Assembly: GCF_022836875.1 (NCBI RefSeq)
Contig: NZ_CP090376.1
Location: 2,356,001-2,420,000 of the forward strand
Source: Flavobacterium enshiense
Lineage (GTDB): Bacteria; Bacteroidota; Bacteroidia; Flavobacteriales; Flavobacteriaceae
DNA: 64,000 nucleotides
Reading direction: 5' to 3'
A program made the position numbers and the translations under genes. The notes beneath the pieces are model-generated. The model saw nothing but the letters and a program-made list of their open reading frames with translations. It did not search any database and was not told where the DNA came from. Position 1 is the stretch's first letter, and each line of letters begins with the position of its first letter. This document shows positions 35,074 through 43,162 of this stretch, piece by piece.

Positions 35074-36627
35074 ATGAGCGATATAAAAATACTTTGGGTT
35101 GACGATGAAATTGACTTGTTGAAACCCCATATTTTGTTTCTTGAGAAGAAAGGATACAACGTAACCACCTGTAATAACGGGCAAGACGCTATTGAAATTT
35201 TCGAAGATCAAAATTTTGATATCGTCTTTTTGGATGAAAACATGCCCGGTTTAAGTGGATTGGAAACCTTGGCTGAAATCAAGGAAAAAAAATCGGCTAC
35301 ACCGGTAATCATGATTACCAAAAGTGAAGAAGAATACATCATGGAGGAAGCTATCGGCTCAAAAATTGCCGATTATCTTATCAAACCGGTAAATCCGAAT
35401 CAGATTTTACTGAGTTTGAAGAAGAACTTAGATCATTCGCGTCTGGTTTCCGAAAAAACTACTTTAGATTATCAGAAAGAATTCAGAAAGATTGCTATGG
35501 ATATGGCAATGGTCAACTCTTATGAAGATTGGGTAGAATTATACAAAAAGCTATTGTTTTGGGAAATTGAACTGGAAAACATCGAAGACCAAAGCATGGT
35601 GGAAATATTGGAAAGCCAGAAAACGGAAGCCAATTCGCAATTCGGGAAATTCATTGAAAAAAACTATGAAAAATGGTTTGCTACCGAAGAAGACCGTCCT
35701 TATCTATCCCATGAAATTTTCAGAAAACTTGTGGTTCCGGAAATCCGTAAAAAAGATAAACCGATTTTGTTTGTCGTGATTGACAATCTGCGCTACGATC
35801 AATGGAAAGCTTTTGAAAGCGTGGTTAACAATCATTATAAACTAGAAAAGGAAACCAGCTATTTTGCCATTCTTCCTACAGCTACACAATATGCGCGAAA
35901 TGCAATTTTCTCAGGTTTAACACCTTTGGAAATGGAGAAAAACTTTCCGCAATACTGGAAAAATGATATTGATGAAGGCGGAAAAAACCTGTATGAAGCA
36001 GAATTTTTAACCGAACAGTTAAAACGTCTTCGCATTGACATCAAACAGGAATATTATAAAATAACCAATTTTAAAGACGGAAAAAAACTGGTTGACAACT
36101 TCAAAGGATTAAAAAGCAATGATTTAACTACTGTTGTTTATAACTTCGTGGATATGCTTTCGCATGCAAAAACAGAAATGGAAGTAGTAAAAGAATTAGC
36201 TTCCAATGATAAAGCATATCGATCGCTAACATTGAGTTGGTTTAAGAATTCACCGCTTCTGGAAATTATTCAGCAAGCACAACAGCAGGGATTCAAACTG
36301 ATTCTAACAACAGATCACGGAACCATCAACTGCAAAAACCCTTCTAAAGTAATCGGCGATAAACAAACGAGTTTAAACTTACGCTATAAAACCGGAAGAA
36401 GCCTTACCTATGAAGATAGAGACGTGTATGCTGTGAAAGATCCGAAAAAAATTGGTTTGCCGGCAATAAACATGAGTAGCTCCTTCATTTTTGCAAAGAA
36501 TGATTTATTTCTTGCTTATGTTAATAATTTCAATCATTATGTAAGTTATTACCGCAATACCTACCAGCATGGCGGAATTTCTTTGGAAGAAATGATTGTT
36601 CCTTTCTTGGTTTTCAATCCAAAATAG
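35074..36627 (+). CDS. porX: PorX, type IX secretion response regulator with PglZ domain
   Basis: 517 residues, the PorX length. The N-terminal receiver has VDDE and phospho-acceptor Asp54 in VFLDENMPGLSG. A helical linker follows (about 125-200), then a PglZ alkaline-phosphatase-like domain with FVVIDNLRYDQW, FSGLTPLEM, LTTDHGTINC and the C-terminal HGGISLEEMIVPF. In Porphyromonas and Flavobacterium PorX works with PorY to control type IX secretion. The window contains surface proteins with type IX tails that would depend on it. Confidence 0.95.
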   Translation: MSDIKILWVDDEIDLLKPHILFLEKKGYNVTTCNNGQDAIEIFEDQNFDIVFLDENMPGLSGLETLAEIKEKKSATPVIMITKSEEEYIMEEAIGSKIADYLIKPVNPNQILLSLKKNLDHSRLVSEKTTLDYQKEFRKIAMDMAMVNSYEDWVELYKKLLFWEIELENIEDQSMVEILESQKTEANSQFGKFIEKNYEKWFATEEDRPYLSHEIFRKLVVPEIRKKDKPILFVVIDNLRYDQWKAFESVVNNHYKLEKETSYFAILPTATQYARNAIFSGLTPLEMEKNFPQYWKNDIDEGGKNLYEAEFLTEQLKRLRIDIKQEYYKITNFKDGKKLVDNFKGLKSNDLTTVVYNFVDMLSHAKTEMEVVKELASNDKAYRSLTLSWFKNSPLLEIIQQAQQQGFKLILTTDHGTINCKNPSKVIGDKQTSLNLRYKTGRSLTYEDRDVYAVKDPKKIGLPAINMSSSFIFAKNDLFLAYVNNFNHYVSYYRNTYQHGGISLEEMIVPFLVFNPK

Positions 36628-36676
36628 GTATATTTGATTTGTAAATTTCTTACAGTCAAATAAAGCCGATACATTT

Positions 36677-37084
36677 ATGGAAATCACGTTCACTCTTGAA
36701 GAAATTCAGGACGTTGTAAAACAGATTTTTGCCAACAGTATAAAAAAAGTGGTCACTTTCCACGCCGATATGGGCGTGGGAAAAACCACATTAATAAAAG
36801 AATTGGTAAGCTATCTGGGCGTTAAGCATATGGCATCCAGCCCGACATTTTCGTTAGTAAATGAATACAAAGCCGCAAATGGCGACATCATTTATCATTT
36901 TGATTTGTATCGGTTAAATTCTGAAGAAGAAGCATACGATATGGGCCTTGATGAATATTTTTATTCCGGGAACTGGTGTTTTATAGAATGGCCTGAAAAA
37001 ACACCAAATTTGATTCCACTTGATCATTCCGCAATCCACATAAAACTTTTGCCAAACGGAAAAAGACATTTGACCGTTAAATGA
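36677..37084 (+). CDS. tsaE: TsaE, tRNA threonylcarbamoyladenosine synthesis ATPase
   Basis: 135 residues, standard TsaE length. It has the Walker A loop HADMGVGKTTLIKEL, the SSPTFSLVNEY motif, YHFDLYRL and FIEWPEK. It acts with TsaB and TsaD to put t6A on position 37 of ANN-decoding tRNAs. It lies 50 bases after porX, a gene order seen across Flavobacteriaceae. Confidence 0.95.
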   Translation: MEITFTLEEIQDVVKQIFANSIKKVVTFHADMGVGKTTLIKELVSYLGVKHMASSPTFSLVNEYKAANGDIIYHFDLYRLNSEEEAYDMGLDEYFYSGNWCFIEWPEKTPNLIPLDHSAIHIKLLPNGKRHLTVK

Positions 37085-37137
37085 TTATGGTTTTTTGCTA
37101 AAATTTCGTAATTTGTGAACAATTCATAAAATTAAGC

Positions 37138-38331
37138 ATGTCAATAACACCTTTTTCCAAACAACAACTGCTCCCTCAAGAAGAGAAGTTAGAAATAGAA
37201 AAGCACAAAAGTGCTCTTTTTATAGGAATACCTAAAGAAACATCGTATCAGGAAAGACGTATCTGCCTTACTCCTGATGCTGTAAATTCTTTAACCTCAC
37301 ACGGACACAGGGTGTTAATTGAATCTGGTGCCGGAGCAAATTCAAGTTTTTCTGATAAAGAATACAGTGATGCCGGTGCGAAAATCACAAGTGATACCAA
37401 AAAGGTTTTCAGCTGCCCGATGATTCTTAAGGTAGAACCGCCTACACTTGATGAAATCGAACTGATGAATCCGCAAACCTTTCTTATTTCGGCAATTCAG
37501 TTAAAAACACAAAAGAAAGCCTATTTTGAAGCCCTGGCAGCTAAAAGGATAACCGCACTGGCCTTCGAATTTATTAAAGATGAGGATGGTTCCTACCCTG
37601 CCGTAAAATCACTCAGTGAAATTGCGGGTACTGCTTCGGTACTTATAGCAGCTGAGTTGATGATTAATCAATCGGTCGGAAAAGGATTGCTGATGGGAAA
37701 CATCACAGGAATTCGCCCAACAGAAGTTGTCATTCTAGGCGCTGGAACTGTTGCTGAATATGCCGCAAGAACAGCCATTGGATTGGGAGCTACCGTAAAA
37801 ATATTTGACAATTCCATTACAAAATTGCGCCGATTGCAAAATATGTTAAACCAACGTGTCTTTACTTCCACTATTCAGGAAAAATCGTTATTAAAAGCCT
37901 TGCGCCGTTGTGATGTAGCGATCGGAGCCATGCGCGGAAAAAACCGGACACCAGTCGTGGTAACAGAAACTATGGTTGAACATATGAAAAAAGGAGCCGT
38001 TATTGTTGACGTAAGTATAGATACCGGAGGCTGCTTTGAAACTTCGGAAATCACAACACATGAAAAACCTACTTTTATCAAGAACAATGTAATTCATTAT
38101 TGCGTTCCTAATATCCCGTCCCGTTATTCCAAAACGGCCTCTATGACGATAAGCAATATCATTACACCTTCTTTGTTGAAAATTGCCGATGACGGCGGAC
38201 TTGAAAGTGCTATACGTTGTGACAGAGGATTAAAAAACGGGGTTTATTTTTACCATGGCATCCTAACAAATAAATCCATTGCCGATTGGTTTAACATTTC
38301 TTACCGCGATATAAACCTGATTGTATTTTAA
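37138..38331 (+). CDS. Alanine dehydrogenase family protein
   Basis: 397 residues. N-terminal part IGIPKETSYQERRICLTPDAV with the substrate-binding Arg and Lys (EPPTLDEIELM) is typical of alanine dehydrogenase/PntA. The Rossmann loop is LGAGTVAEYAARTAIGLGA. Then RDVAIG-type region and DVSIDTGGCFETSE follow. It would interconvert alanine and pyruvate plus ammonia with NAD. It carries about 25 more N-terminal residues than the bacillary enzyme. It lies 53 bases after tsaE. Confidence 0.88.
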   Translation: MSITPFSKQQLLPQEEKLEIEKHKSALFIGIPKETSYQERRICLTPDAVNSLTSHGHRVLIESGAGANSSFSDKEYSDAGAKITSDTKKVFSCPMILKVEPPTLDEIELMNPQTFLISAIQLKTQKKAYFEALAAKRITALAFEFIKDEDGSYPAVKSLSEIAGTASVLIAAELMINQSVGKGLLMGNITGIRPTEVVILGAGTVAEYAARTAIGLGATVKIFDNSITKLRRLQNMLNQRVFTSTIQEKSLLKALRRCDVAIGAMRGKNRTPVVVTETMVEHMKKGAVIVDVSIDTGGCFETSEITTHEKPTFIKNNVIHYCVPNIPSRYSKTASMTISNIITPSLLKIADDGGLESAIRCDRGLKNGVYFYHGILTNKSIADWFNISYRDINLIVF

Positions 38332-38332
38332 G

Positions 38333-38363
38333 TTGGTAATAGCCGATTGTTTGATTACTTTTG
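38333..38363 (+). promoter_or_regulatory. Promoter of the small membrane protein gene at 38380
   Basis: TTG (38333-38335) and TACTTTTG (38356-38363) with a 20-base spacer. Confidence 0.65.
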
Positions 38364-38379
38364 CTGCAAATTAATTACC

Positions 38380-38754
38380 ATGAAATTCGTACACCGTTTA
38401 GCGTATTATCTTTTTGGACTGCTTTTGGGCGGAATGTTCTTAGTATTCTTCTTTCAACAGAAGAAAACAGAATTTTGCTACATGCCAAATTGCCGGGTTT
38501 TAAAAGACCTGAGAAGCAAACCTATTTCCTACTCCAAAGAGGCTCAGGCAAAATTCAATGAAAAATGGGTTACTGTGGAGGATATCAAAAATTGCATGCA
38601 GTATGGTGACGTAGATTTTGACAAAAGCAACAAACCTTTCGAAAACGGGAAACTGTATATCATCGAAGGCAAAAACATTAAAAATGAGCCAATTACTGTA
38701 GAAATGATCAATTACACTGAAAGAGTTGTATTGAAAGACGTAAAAAAACAGTAA
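38380..38754 (+). CDS. DUF4258-like membrane-anchored protein
   Basis: About 124 residues from the ATG at 38380; the longer frame to 38347 runs through the promoter. One N-terminal helix (YYLFGLLLGGMFLVFFFQ) is followed by a small soluble domain with a Cys pair in CYMPNCRVLKDLR. The end IEGKNIKNEPITVEMINYTERVVLKD resembles DUF4258. Conserved among Flavobacteria by my recollection; function unknown. Confidence 0.75.
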   Translation: MKFVHRLAYYLFGLLLGGMFLVFFFQQKKTEFCYMPNCRVLKDLRSKPISYSKEAQAKFNEKWVTVEDIKNCMQYGDVDFDKSNKPFENGKLYIIEGKNIKNEPITVEMINYTERVVLKDVKKQ

Positions 38755-38771
38755 AAAAACCATCAAAAATC

Positions 38772-38801
38772 TTGCATAATCAAAATCCTGCTGTATATTT
38801 G
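38772..38801 (+). promoter_or_regulatory. Promoter of tRNA-Val
   Basis: TTG (38772-38774) and TATATTTG (38794-38801) with a 19-base spacer, about 35 bases before the tRNA. Confidence 0.75.
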
Positions 38802-38836
38802 CACAGCAATCAGGGAATACTTGAAAGCATTAAATA

Positions 38837-38911
38837 GGGCGATTAGCTCAGCTGGTTCAGAGCACCTCGTTTACACCGAGGGGGTCGGGGGTTCGAACCC
38901 CTCATCGCCCA
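38837..38911 (+). tRNA. tRNA-Val (anticodon TAC)
   Basis: A complete cloverleaf: acceptor GGGCGAT paired with ATCGCCC, D-arm GCTC-AGCTGGTTCA-GAGC, anticodon arm CCTCG-TTTACAC-CGAGG with anticodon TAC, and T-arm GGGGG-TTCGAAC-CCCT. The discriminator base is A and CCA is not encoded. A strong promoter precedes it and a terminator follows at 38913-38944. Confidence 0.95.
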
Positions 38912-38912
38912 C

Positions 38913-38944
38913 AAAAAACTCCTTAAGAAATTAAGGAGTTTTTT
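38913..38944 (+). terminator. Terminator after tRNA-Val
   Basis: AAAAAACTCCTTAA / TTAAGGAGTTTTTT with a GAAA loop. A near copy follows the second, degenerate tRNA at 39278-39308. Confidence 0.88.
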
Positions 38945-38958
38945 TATTATTATACTTT

Positions 38959-39210
38959 ATGAAATTTATTGTTTACATACTTTTTAGCGAAACTAAAAAT
39001 CGTTATTATATTGGTTTCACCTCTAATTTGGAAGAACGAATAGTTCGACACAATCAAAAAAGCAAAGGTTTTACAGGTAATGTAAATGATTGGAAAATTG
39101 TTTATATCGAAAAGTACAAAACAAAAGAACAAGCGCAGCAAAGAGAGTTGCAAATTAAATCTTGGAAAAGTAAAATTAAAATTCAGGAATTAATCGGAAA
39201 ACAAGATTAG
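38959..39210 (+). CDS. GIY-YIG nuclease family protein
   Basis: 83 residues forming a stand-alone GIY-YIG domain. Tyr/Ile strands are VYILFSETKNRYYIGFTSNL, with the catalytic-type Arg in LEERIVRHN and Glu in AQQRELQIKSWK. The last codons and the stop lie inside a tRNA-Val-like sequence, and the gene sits between an intact tRNA-Val and that degenerate copy. Such small GIY-YIG genes next to tRNA genes behave like simple mobile or homing units. Mobility here is inferred. Confidence 0.88.
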   Translation: MKFIVYILFSETKNRYYIGFTSNLEERIVRHNQKSKGFTGNVNDWKIVYIEKYKTKEQAQQRELQIKSWKSKIKIQELIGKQD

Positions 39211-39276
39211 CTCAGCTGATTCAGAGCATCCCGATTTTATCGGGAGCGGTCGGGGGTTCGAACCCCTCATCGCCCA
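39205..39276 (+). pseudogene. Degenerate second copy of tRNA-Val
   Basis: The D-arm (GATTAGCTCAGCTGATTCAGAGCA) and T-arm to discriminator (GGTCGGGGGTTCGAACCCCT, then CATCGCCCA) match the intact tRNA at 38837. The 5' acceptor strand is replaced by ACAA, so it cannot pair. The anticodon arm is replaced by CCCGATTTTATCGGG. It cannot be a working tRNA-Val. It overlaps the end of the GIY-YIG gene and carries a copy of the downstream terminator. Confidence 0.88.
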
Positions 39277-39277
39277 C

Positions 39278-39309
39278 AAAAAACTCCTCAATTATCTTGA
39301 GGAGTTTTT
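39278..39309 (+). terminator. Terminator after the degenerate tRNA copy
   Basis: AAAAAACTCCTCAA / TTGAGGAGTTTTTT. Same leading bases and stem as the tRNA-Val terminator at 38913, with compensating changes in the stem. Confidence 0.8.
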
Positions 39310-39354
39310 TTTATACTATACCTTCAAAAATTTCGTTATTACTAAAAAAGCATT

Positions 39355-39621
39355 ATGAAACTTAGCCTGCCACTTTTTTCGGCCTTAAACAGTTTTATAG
39401 TAGCTCAATTTCTTTTCTTTATAGATGAAGGCTACTACAATTTCCGATGGATGAAAGACTTAGGGAACTGGATGGTATTTGTAGTCTATTTTTTTGTGCT
39501 TTTTGGAATGCTTTTACTTTTAAACTCACTACTTGAAAAAATCAAAGTCAAACGACTTTACCAAATAATTATTAACCTGATTGTTTTTCCGGGCTTTCTG
39601 ATTTTAATGCGCTTCCTATAA
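39355..39621 (+). CDS. Small membrane protein, function unknown
   Basis: 88 residues with three predicted helices (about 7-24, 38-60 and 70-87) linked by a basic loop (EKIKVKRLY). No recognisable motif. It is short, but its hydrophobic pattern, ATG start and a downstream hairpin (39627-39647) support a real gene. It lies between the GIY-YIG/tRNA unit and a decayed proline dehydrogenase fragment. Confidence 0.6.
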   Translation: MKLSLPLFSALNSFIVAQFLFFIDEGYYNFRWMKDLGNWMVFVVYFFVLFGMLLLLNSLLEKIKVKRLYQIIINLIVFPGFLILMRFL

Positions 39622-39653
39622 ATAAAAAACCCAAAATTAATGGGTTTCATTTT

Positions 39654-39920
39654 TTATAACGATCTCCTTTTCTTTTCAGTTGCAAGAAGCATCACCCCCC
39701 TTCCCATCTGTCATACTGCCGAATTATTTTCCTGAACTAGGCTAATGTCCGTTTTCCACTAAAACTTATACTGTCGTTCATCCCATGTAACTGACCAAAC
39801 TGGTACAATTGCCGTTTTTACCACTACCCTTGTGCTTCATCAGCCTCTTTGGTATATTGGAGCCTAATTGTAATTGCTCACTATTTTCCATCATATAGAC
39901 CACATTCAGGTTAGCCTAAA
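39654..39920 (-). pseudogene. Decayed C-terminal fragment of a proline dehydrogenase
   Basis: On the minus strand broken frames read VQENNSAV, stop, QMGRGVMLLATEKKRRSL, and further upstream QLHGMNDSISF, LMKHKGSGKN and VVYMMENSE. These align in order with QENTSVAGQTGRELMLLETEKKRRKL, QLYGMSDNISY, LMAQKGIAKND and IDYMMANID of the intact gene at 41900-43066. There are internal stops, frameshifts and a deletion of about 25 codons. It is a dead duplicate or relic. The left end, with its TAA at 39654-39656, is sure; the right end is approximate. Confidence 0.85.
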
Positions 39921-40249
39921 GCTGCAATTTAAATCAGGCTTTTAATCAAAGAAAATATTATCCGGAACAACATAGGGTATTTTGAAACTTAAATTATGTC
40001 AAAAATGGATACCTAAAGTAAACCTCTCAGAAATGATTTTTTTATACCTAAAAATTTATCCGGAGAATTTGAAAGAGATAAGAAAATTCAATCCCCTGCT
40101 AAGATATACTGCCCCATCCCACAACCATAAAATCAACAAAATAACAACAAATATATTTATATGTAAAATGTTGAAAATCAATCATTTAAATTAATTTTAG
40201 TCAAAAAAAAACGTAACTTTATTTTGCTAAATATTAAATTCATAATTCC
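39921..40249. other. 329-base region without a recognisable gene
   Basis: AT-rich. A 70-codon plus-strand frame at 39982-40194 has no recognisable pattern and may be further relic sequence. The bases before 40250 should hold the promoter of the repeat protein; TAACTTTA near 40214 is the only weak candidate. Confidence 0.5.
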
Positions 40250-41785
40250 ATGAAAAAATATTCACTTTTACTAGTAATATTCTTAACTTTTATTTATTGT
40301 TACTCACAGCCATCCATTACCTGGCAGAGATCTTTAGGAGGCACTGGGATTGATGTAATGACCTCAATACAGCAAACTTACGATGGTGGCTATATAATTG
40401 CCGGTCACTCTAATTCAAATAATGGTGATGTTACCGAAAATCACGGCGGTACTGATTATTGGGTAATTAAACTGACCAATTCAGGAAGCATCGATTGGAA
40501 GAAATCTTTTGGAGGAACTGGCAATGAGATAGCAGATTCAATAGTACAAACCACTGATGGAGGCTATATAATTGCAGGAACCTCTTCTTCAAATAATGGT
40601 GATGTTTCCGAAAACCACGGCAGCTCTGATTATTGGATAGTGAAACTAAACAGCATAGGAGTTATCGATTGGGAGAAATCTTTTGGTGGAACACTAAGGG
40701 ATGAGGCAAGTTGCATAATACAAACTACCGACGGGGGATATATAATTGCCGGTCAAACTAATTCAAATAATGGCGATGTTACAATAAATAAAGGTGGTTT
40801 TGATTATTGGGTAGTTAAACTAAACAGCATGGGAGTTATCGAATGGGAAAGATCCTTTGGGGGAACTCTTAATGACTATGCATGCTCAATACAACAAACC
40901 ATTGACGGAGGATATATAGTTGCCGGAGACACTAATTCAAATGATATCGACGTTACCGATCCTCATGGTTATTATGATGTATGGGCAGTTAAACTGACCA
41001 GCACAGGAACAATGGCGTGGCAGCGATCTTTAGGAGGAACCAATTTAGATGCTACATATTCAATTTTGCAGACTGCCGATGGAGGCTATATAATTGCCGC
41101 TCACTCCAATTCAAATAATGGTAATGTTACCGAAAATCATGGTGGTACCGATTATTGGGTAGTTAAACTGACCAATACAGGAGACATCGATTGGAAGAAA
41201 TCTTTTGGAGGGACTCTTATTGATGAGGCATATTCTATTCAGCAAACTTCCGATGGAGGATATATAGTTGCTGGATTTTCTAATTCAAATAATGGAGATG
41301 TCACCGGAAATCATGGTGATTTTGATTATTGGGTACTTAAACTATCTGTTGTAGGGGATATCCAATGGCAGAAATCTTTTGGAGGGACTGGTGCAGATAA
41401 AATAACATCCATTAAACAAACTGCCGATGGAGGATATGCAATTGCAGGATACTCTAATTCAAACAATAATGATGTGACTGAAAATCACGGTGACTATGAT
41501 TATTGGATAGTTAAGCTAAGTAGTGCATTAAGCACAAACGAATCAACCCTTGACAATTTGTTTAGTGTTTATCCAAACCCTATAAACAATGAACTGCATG
41601 TAAATATCAATGGAAATACTCTCGATTTGCCATACATCATCTATGATCAATCAGGAAGATCCATTATGAAAGGAAAACTAAATGAAGTTAATTCAGTTAT
41701 AAAAACAGACAATCTGCCAAAAGGGGTTTATATTTTGAGTATAGGCGACAAGGTCAAAACAAACAGAAAGATTATAAAGGAATAG
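40250..41785 (+). CDS. Repeat-containing surface protein with type IX secretion sorting tail
   Basis: 511 residues. The signal peptide is MKKYSLLLVIFLTFIYCYSQ. Seven tandem repeats of 58 residues follow (about 23-428), each with W-x-(K/R)-S-(F/L)-GGT, QT-x-DGGYI(I/V)AG, SNNGDVT and DYW(V/I)VKL. This pattern suggests beta-propeller blades. The C-terminal domain FSVYPNPINNELHVN ... NLPKGVYILSIGDKVKTNRKIIKE is the type A sorting signal. It is probably exported by the system PorX regulates and then anchored or released. It lies between a dead and a live copy of proline dehydrogenase. Confidence 0.92.
   Translation: MKKYSLLLVIFLTFIYCYSQPSITWQRSLGGTGIDVMTSIQQTYDGGYIIAGHSNSNNGDVTENHGGTDYWVIKLTNSGSIDWKKSFGGTGNEIADSIVQTTDGGYIIAGTSSSNNGDVSENHGSSDYWIVKLNSIGVIDWEKSFGGTLRDEASCIIQTTDGGYIIAGQTNSNNGDVTINKGGFDYWVVKLNSMGVIEWERSFGGTLNDYACSIQQTIDGGYIVAGDTNSNDIDVTDPHGYYDVWAVKLTSTGTMAWQRSLGGTNLDATYSILQTADGGYIIAAHSNSNNGNVTENHGGTDYWVVKLTNTGDIDWKKSFGGTLIDEAYSIQQTSDGGYIVAGFSNSNNGDVTGNHGDFDYWVLKLSVVGDIQWQKSFGGTGADKITSIKQTADGGYAIAGYSNSNNNDVTENHGDYDYWIVKLSSALSTNESTLDNLFSVYPNPINNELHVNINGNTLDLPYIIYDQSGRSIMKGKLNEVNSVIKTDNLPKGVYILSIGDKVKTNRKIIKE
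40316..41533 (+). repeat. Seven tandem 174-bp coding repeats
   Basis: Each unit is exactly 58 codons with no length variation. Repeat 1 and repeat 5 are especially alike around ENHGGTDYWV(I/V)KLTN. Such arrays change copy number easily by recombination. Confidence 0.88.
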
Positions 41786-41857
41786 TACTATTTAAATGAA
41801 GTATCTCACTAACTGTGTAAGTATAAAAGACATAATCCAAAAAAAGTGTAAGTATAA

Positions 41858-41897
41858 AATAAATGAGGCTGTTTCAAAAGGAACAGCCTCATTTATT
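41858..41897. terminator. Bidirectional terminator between the repeat protein and proline dehydrogenase
   Basis: A 16-bp stem AATAAATGAGGCTGTT / AACAGCCTCATTTATT with an 8-base loop. Confidence 0.85.
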
Positions 41898-41899
41898 AC

Positions 41900-43066
41900 T
41901 TATAATTTTCTTCTTTTCTTTTCAGTTTCCAGAAGCATTAATTCTCTTCCGGTCTGTCCTGCCACAGAAGTATTTTCCTGAGCTCGGCGAATCAGATATG
42001 GCATAACGTCACGAACCGGCCCGAACGGAAGGTATTTGGCAACATTATAACCGCTTTCGGCTAAATTATAACTAATGTTGTCGCTCATACCATATAATTG
42101 ACCAAACCAAATGCGTTTATCGTTTTTAGCAATTCCTTTCTGTGCCATCAGTTCCATAAGTTTATAAGAACTTAATTCGTTATGAGTACCTGCAAAAATG
42201 GCCATTTTATCAATATTAGCCATCATGTAGTCAATGCAAGCATCATAATTATCGTCTGTAGCCTGTTTTGAAACGCAAATCGGGTTTTTATATCCTTTTT
42301 CGTTCGCTTTATCAGCTTCTTTTTCCATATATGCACCACGCACCACTTTCATTCCGATATGAAAACCTTCTGCCTTGGCTATTTCGTGAAGTTTTTTCAG
42401 ATAGTCCAAACGGTCCCAGCGATACATTTGCAGGGTATTGAAAATTAACGCTTTTTCTTTATTGTATTTGCGCATCATATCCGTAACCAGATCATCAGCA
42501 GCATCCTGCATCCAGCTTTCTTCTGCATCAATCAACAACATCACATCTTTTTCAAAAGCTGTTTTACATATGGTCTCAAAACGCGCCACCACTTTATTCC
42601 ATTCTGCTTTTTCTGTCTCAGTCAGTGCTTTCTTCTCCCCTATTTTTTCGTACAAATCAATGCGTCCTACACCGGTTGGTTTAAACACTGCAAAAGGAAT
42701 TGCCTCTTTGGCTTTAGCGAACTCAATTGTTTTTAAAGTCATTTGTAAAGCAGCATCAAACTGCGCCTCTTCTTCTTTTCCTTCCACAGAATAATCTAAA
42801 ACCGAAGAAACCTTTTTAGTATACATTTTATCAACAACCTTAAGGCAGTCGTCTTCACTAATTCCTCCGCAAAAATGATCAAAAACAGTTGAACGGATCA
42901 ATCCTTCTACAGGAAGATGGAAATTTAAAGCAAAATTAGTTAACGATGTTCCAATTTTTACCAATGAAGGATTTCCAATTAATTTAAAAAGAAAATGTGC
43001 TCTAGTTAATTCGTTGTTGCTTTTTAAAGCGAAGGCAACCTCTGTATTGTTGAATATTTTTTCCAT
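41900..43066 (-). CDS. Proline dehydrogenase
   Basis: About 388 residues from the ATG at 43066 (MEKIFNNTEVAFALKS); the longer frame overlaps a -7 element (TATATTTG, 43089-43096). The FAD-binding barrel shows LLIDAEESWMQDAAD, NTLQMYRWDRLDYL, GMKVVRGAYMEKEAD, AGTHNELS and FGQLYGMSDNISYNLA, then YLPFGPVRDVMPYLIRRAQEN at the substrate end. It oxidises proline to pyrroline-5-carboxylate. It is a stand-alone PutA-type PRODH without the P5C dehydrogenase domain. A decayed paralogue lies at 39654-39920. Confidence 0.93.
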   Translation of the reverse strand: MEKIFNNTEVAFALKSNNELTRAHFLFKLIGNPSLVKIGTSLTNFALNFHLPVEGLIRSTVFDHFCGGISEDDCLKVVDKMYTKKVSSVLDYSVEGKEEEAQFDAALQMTLKTIEFAKAKEAIPFAVFKPTGVGRIDLYEKIGEKKALTETEKAEWNKVVARFETICKTAFEKDVMLLIDAEESWMQDAADDLVTDMMRKYNKEKALIFNTLQMYRWDRLDYLKKLHEIAKAEGFHIGMKVVRGAYMEKEADKANEKGYKNPICVSKQATDDNYDACIDYMMANIDKMAIFAGTHNELSSYKLMELMAQKGIAKNDKRIWFGQLYGMSDNISYNLAESGYNVAKYLPFGPVRDVMPYLIRRAQENTSVAGQTGRELMLLETEKKRRKL

Positions 43067-43162
43067 TGTAAATTTATAAATAGGCATACAAATATACACA
43101 TGGTTTGAAAATAATTGATAAAAAATACCTTATTTTGCTCAACTATTATCAATACTTGAAAA

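Noticed and set aside
39205..39276. A second functional tRNA-Val
   Set aside because: The acceptor stem cannot pair at the 5' side and the anticodon arm is replaced by a palindrome with a 5-base loop.
39982..40194. 70-codon plus-strand frame before the repeat protein gene
   Set aside because: No recognisable motif, unusual composition, next to relic DNA; not enough support to call a gene.
40316..41533. CRISPR-like repeat array
   Set aside because: The repeats are 174-bp coding units in frame within one ORF, with no short repeats and unique spacers.
41796..41981. Short plus-strand ORF after the repeat protein
   Set aside because: It runs through the bidirectional terminator and into the antisense of proline dehydrogenase.
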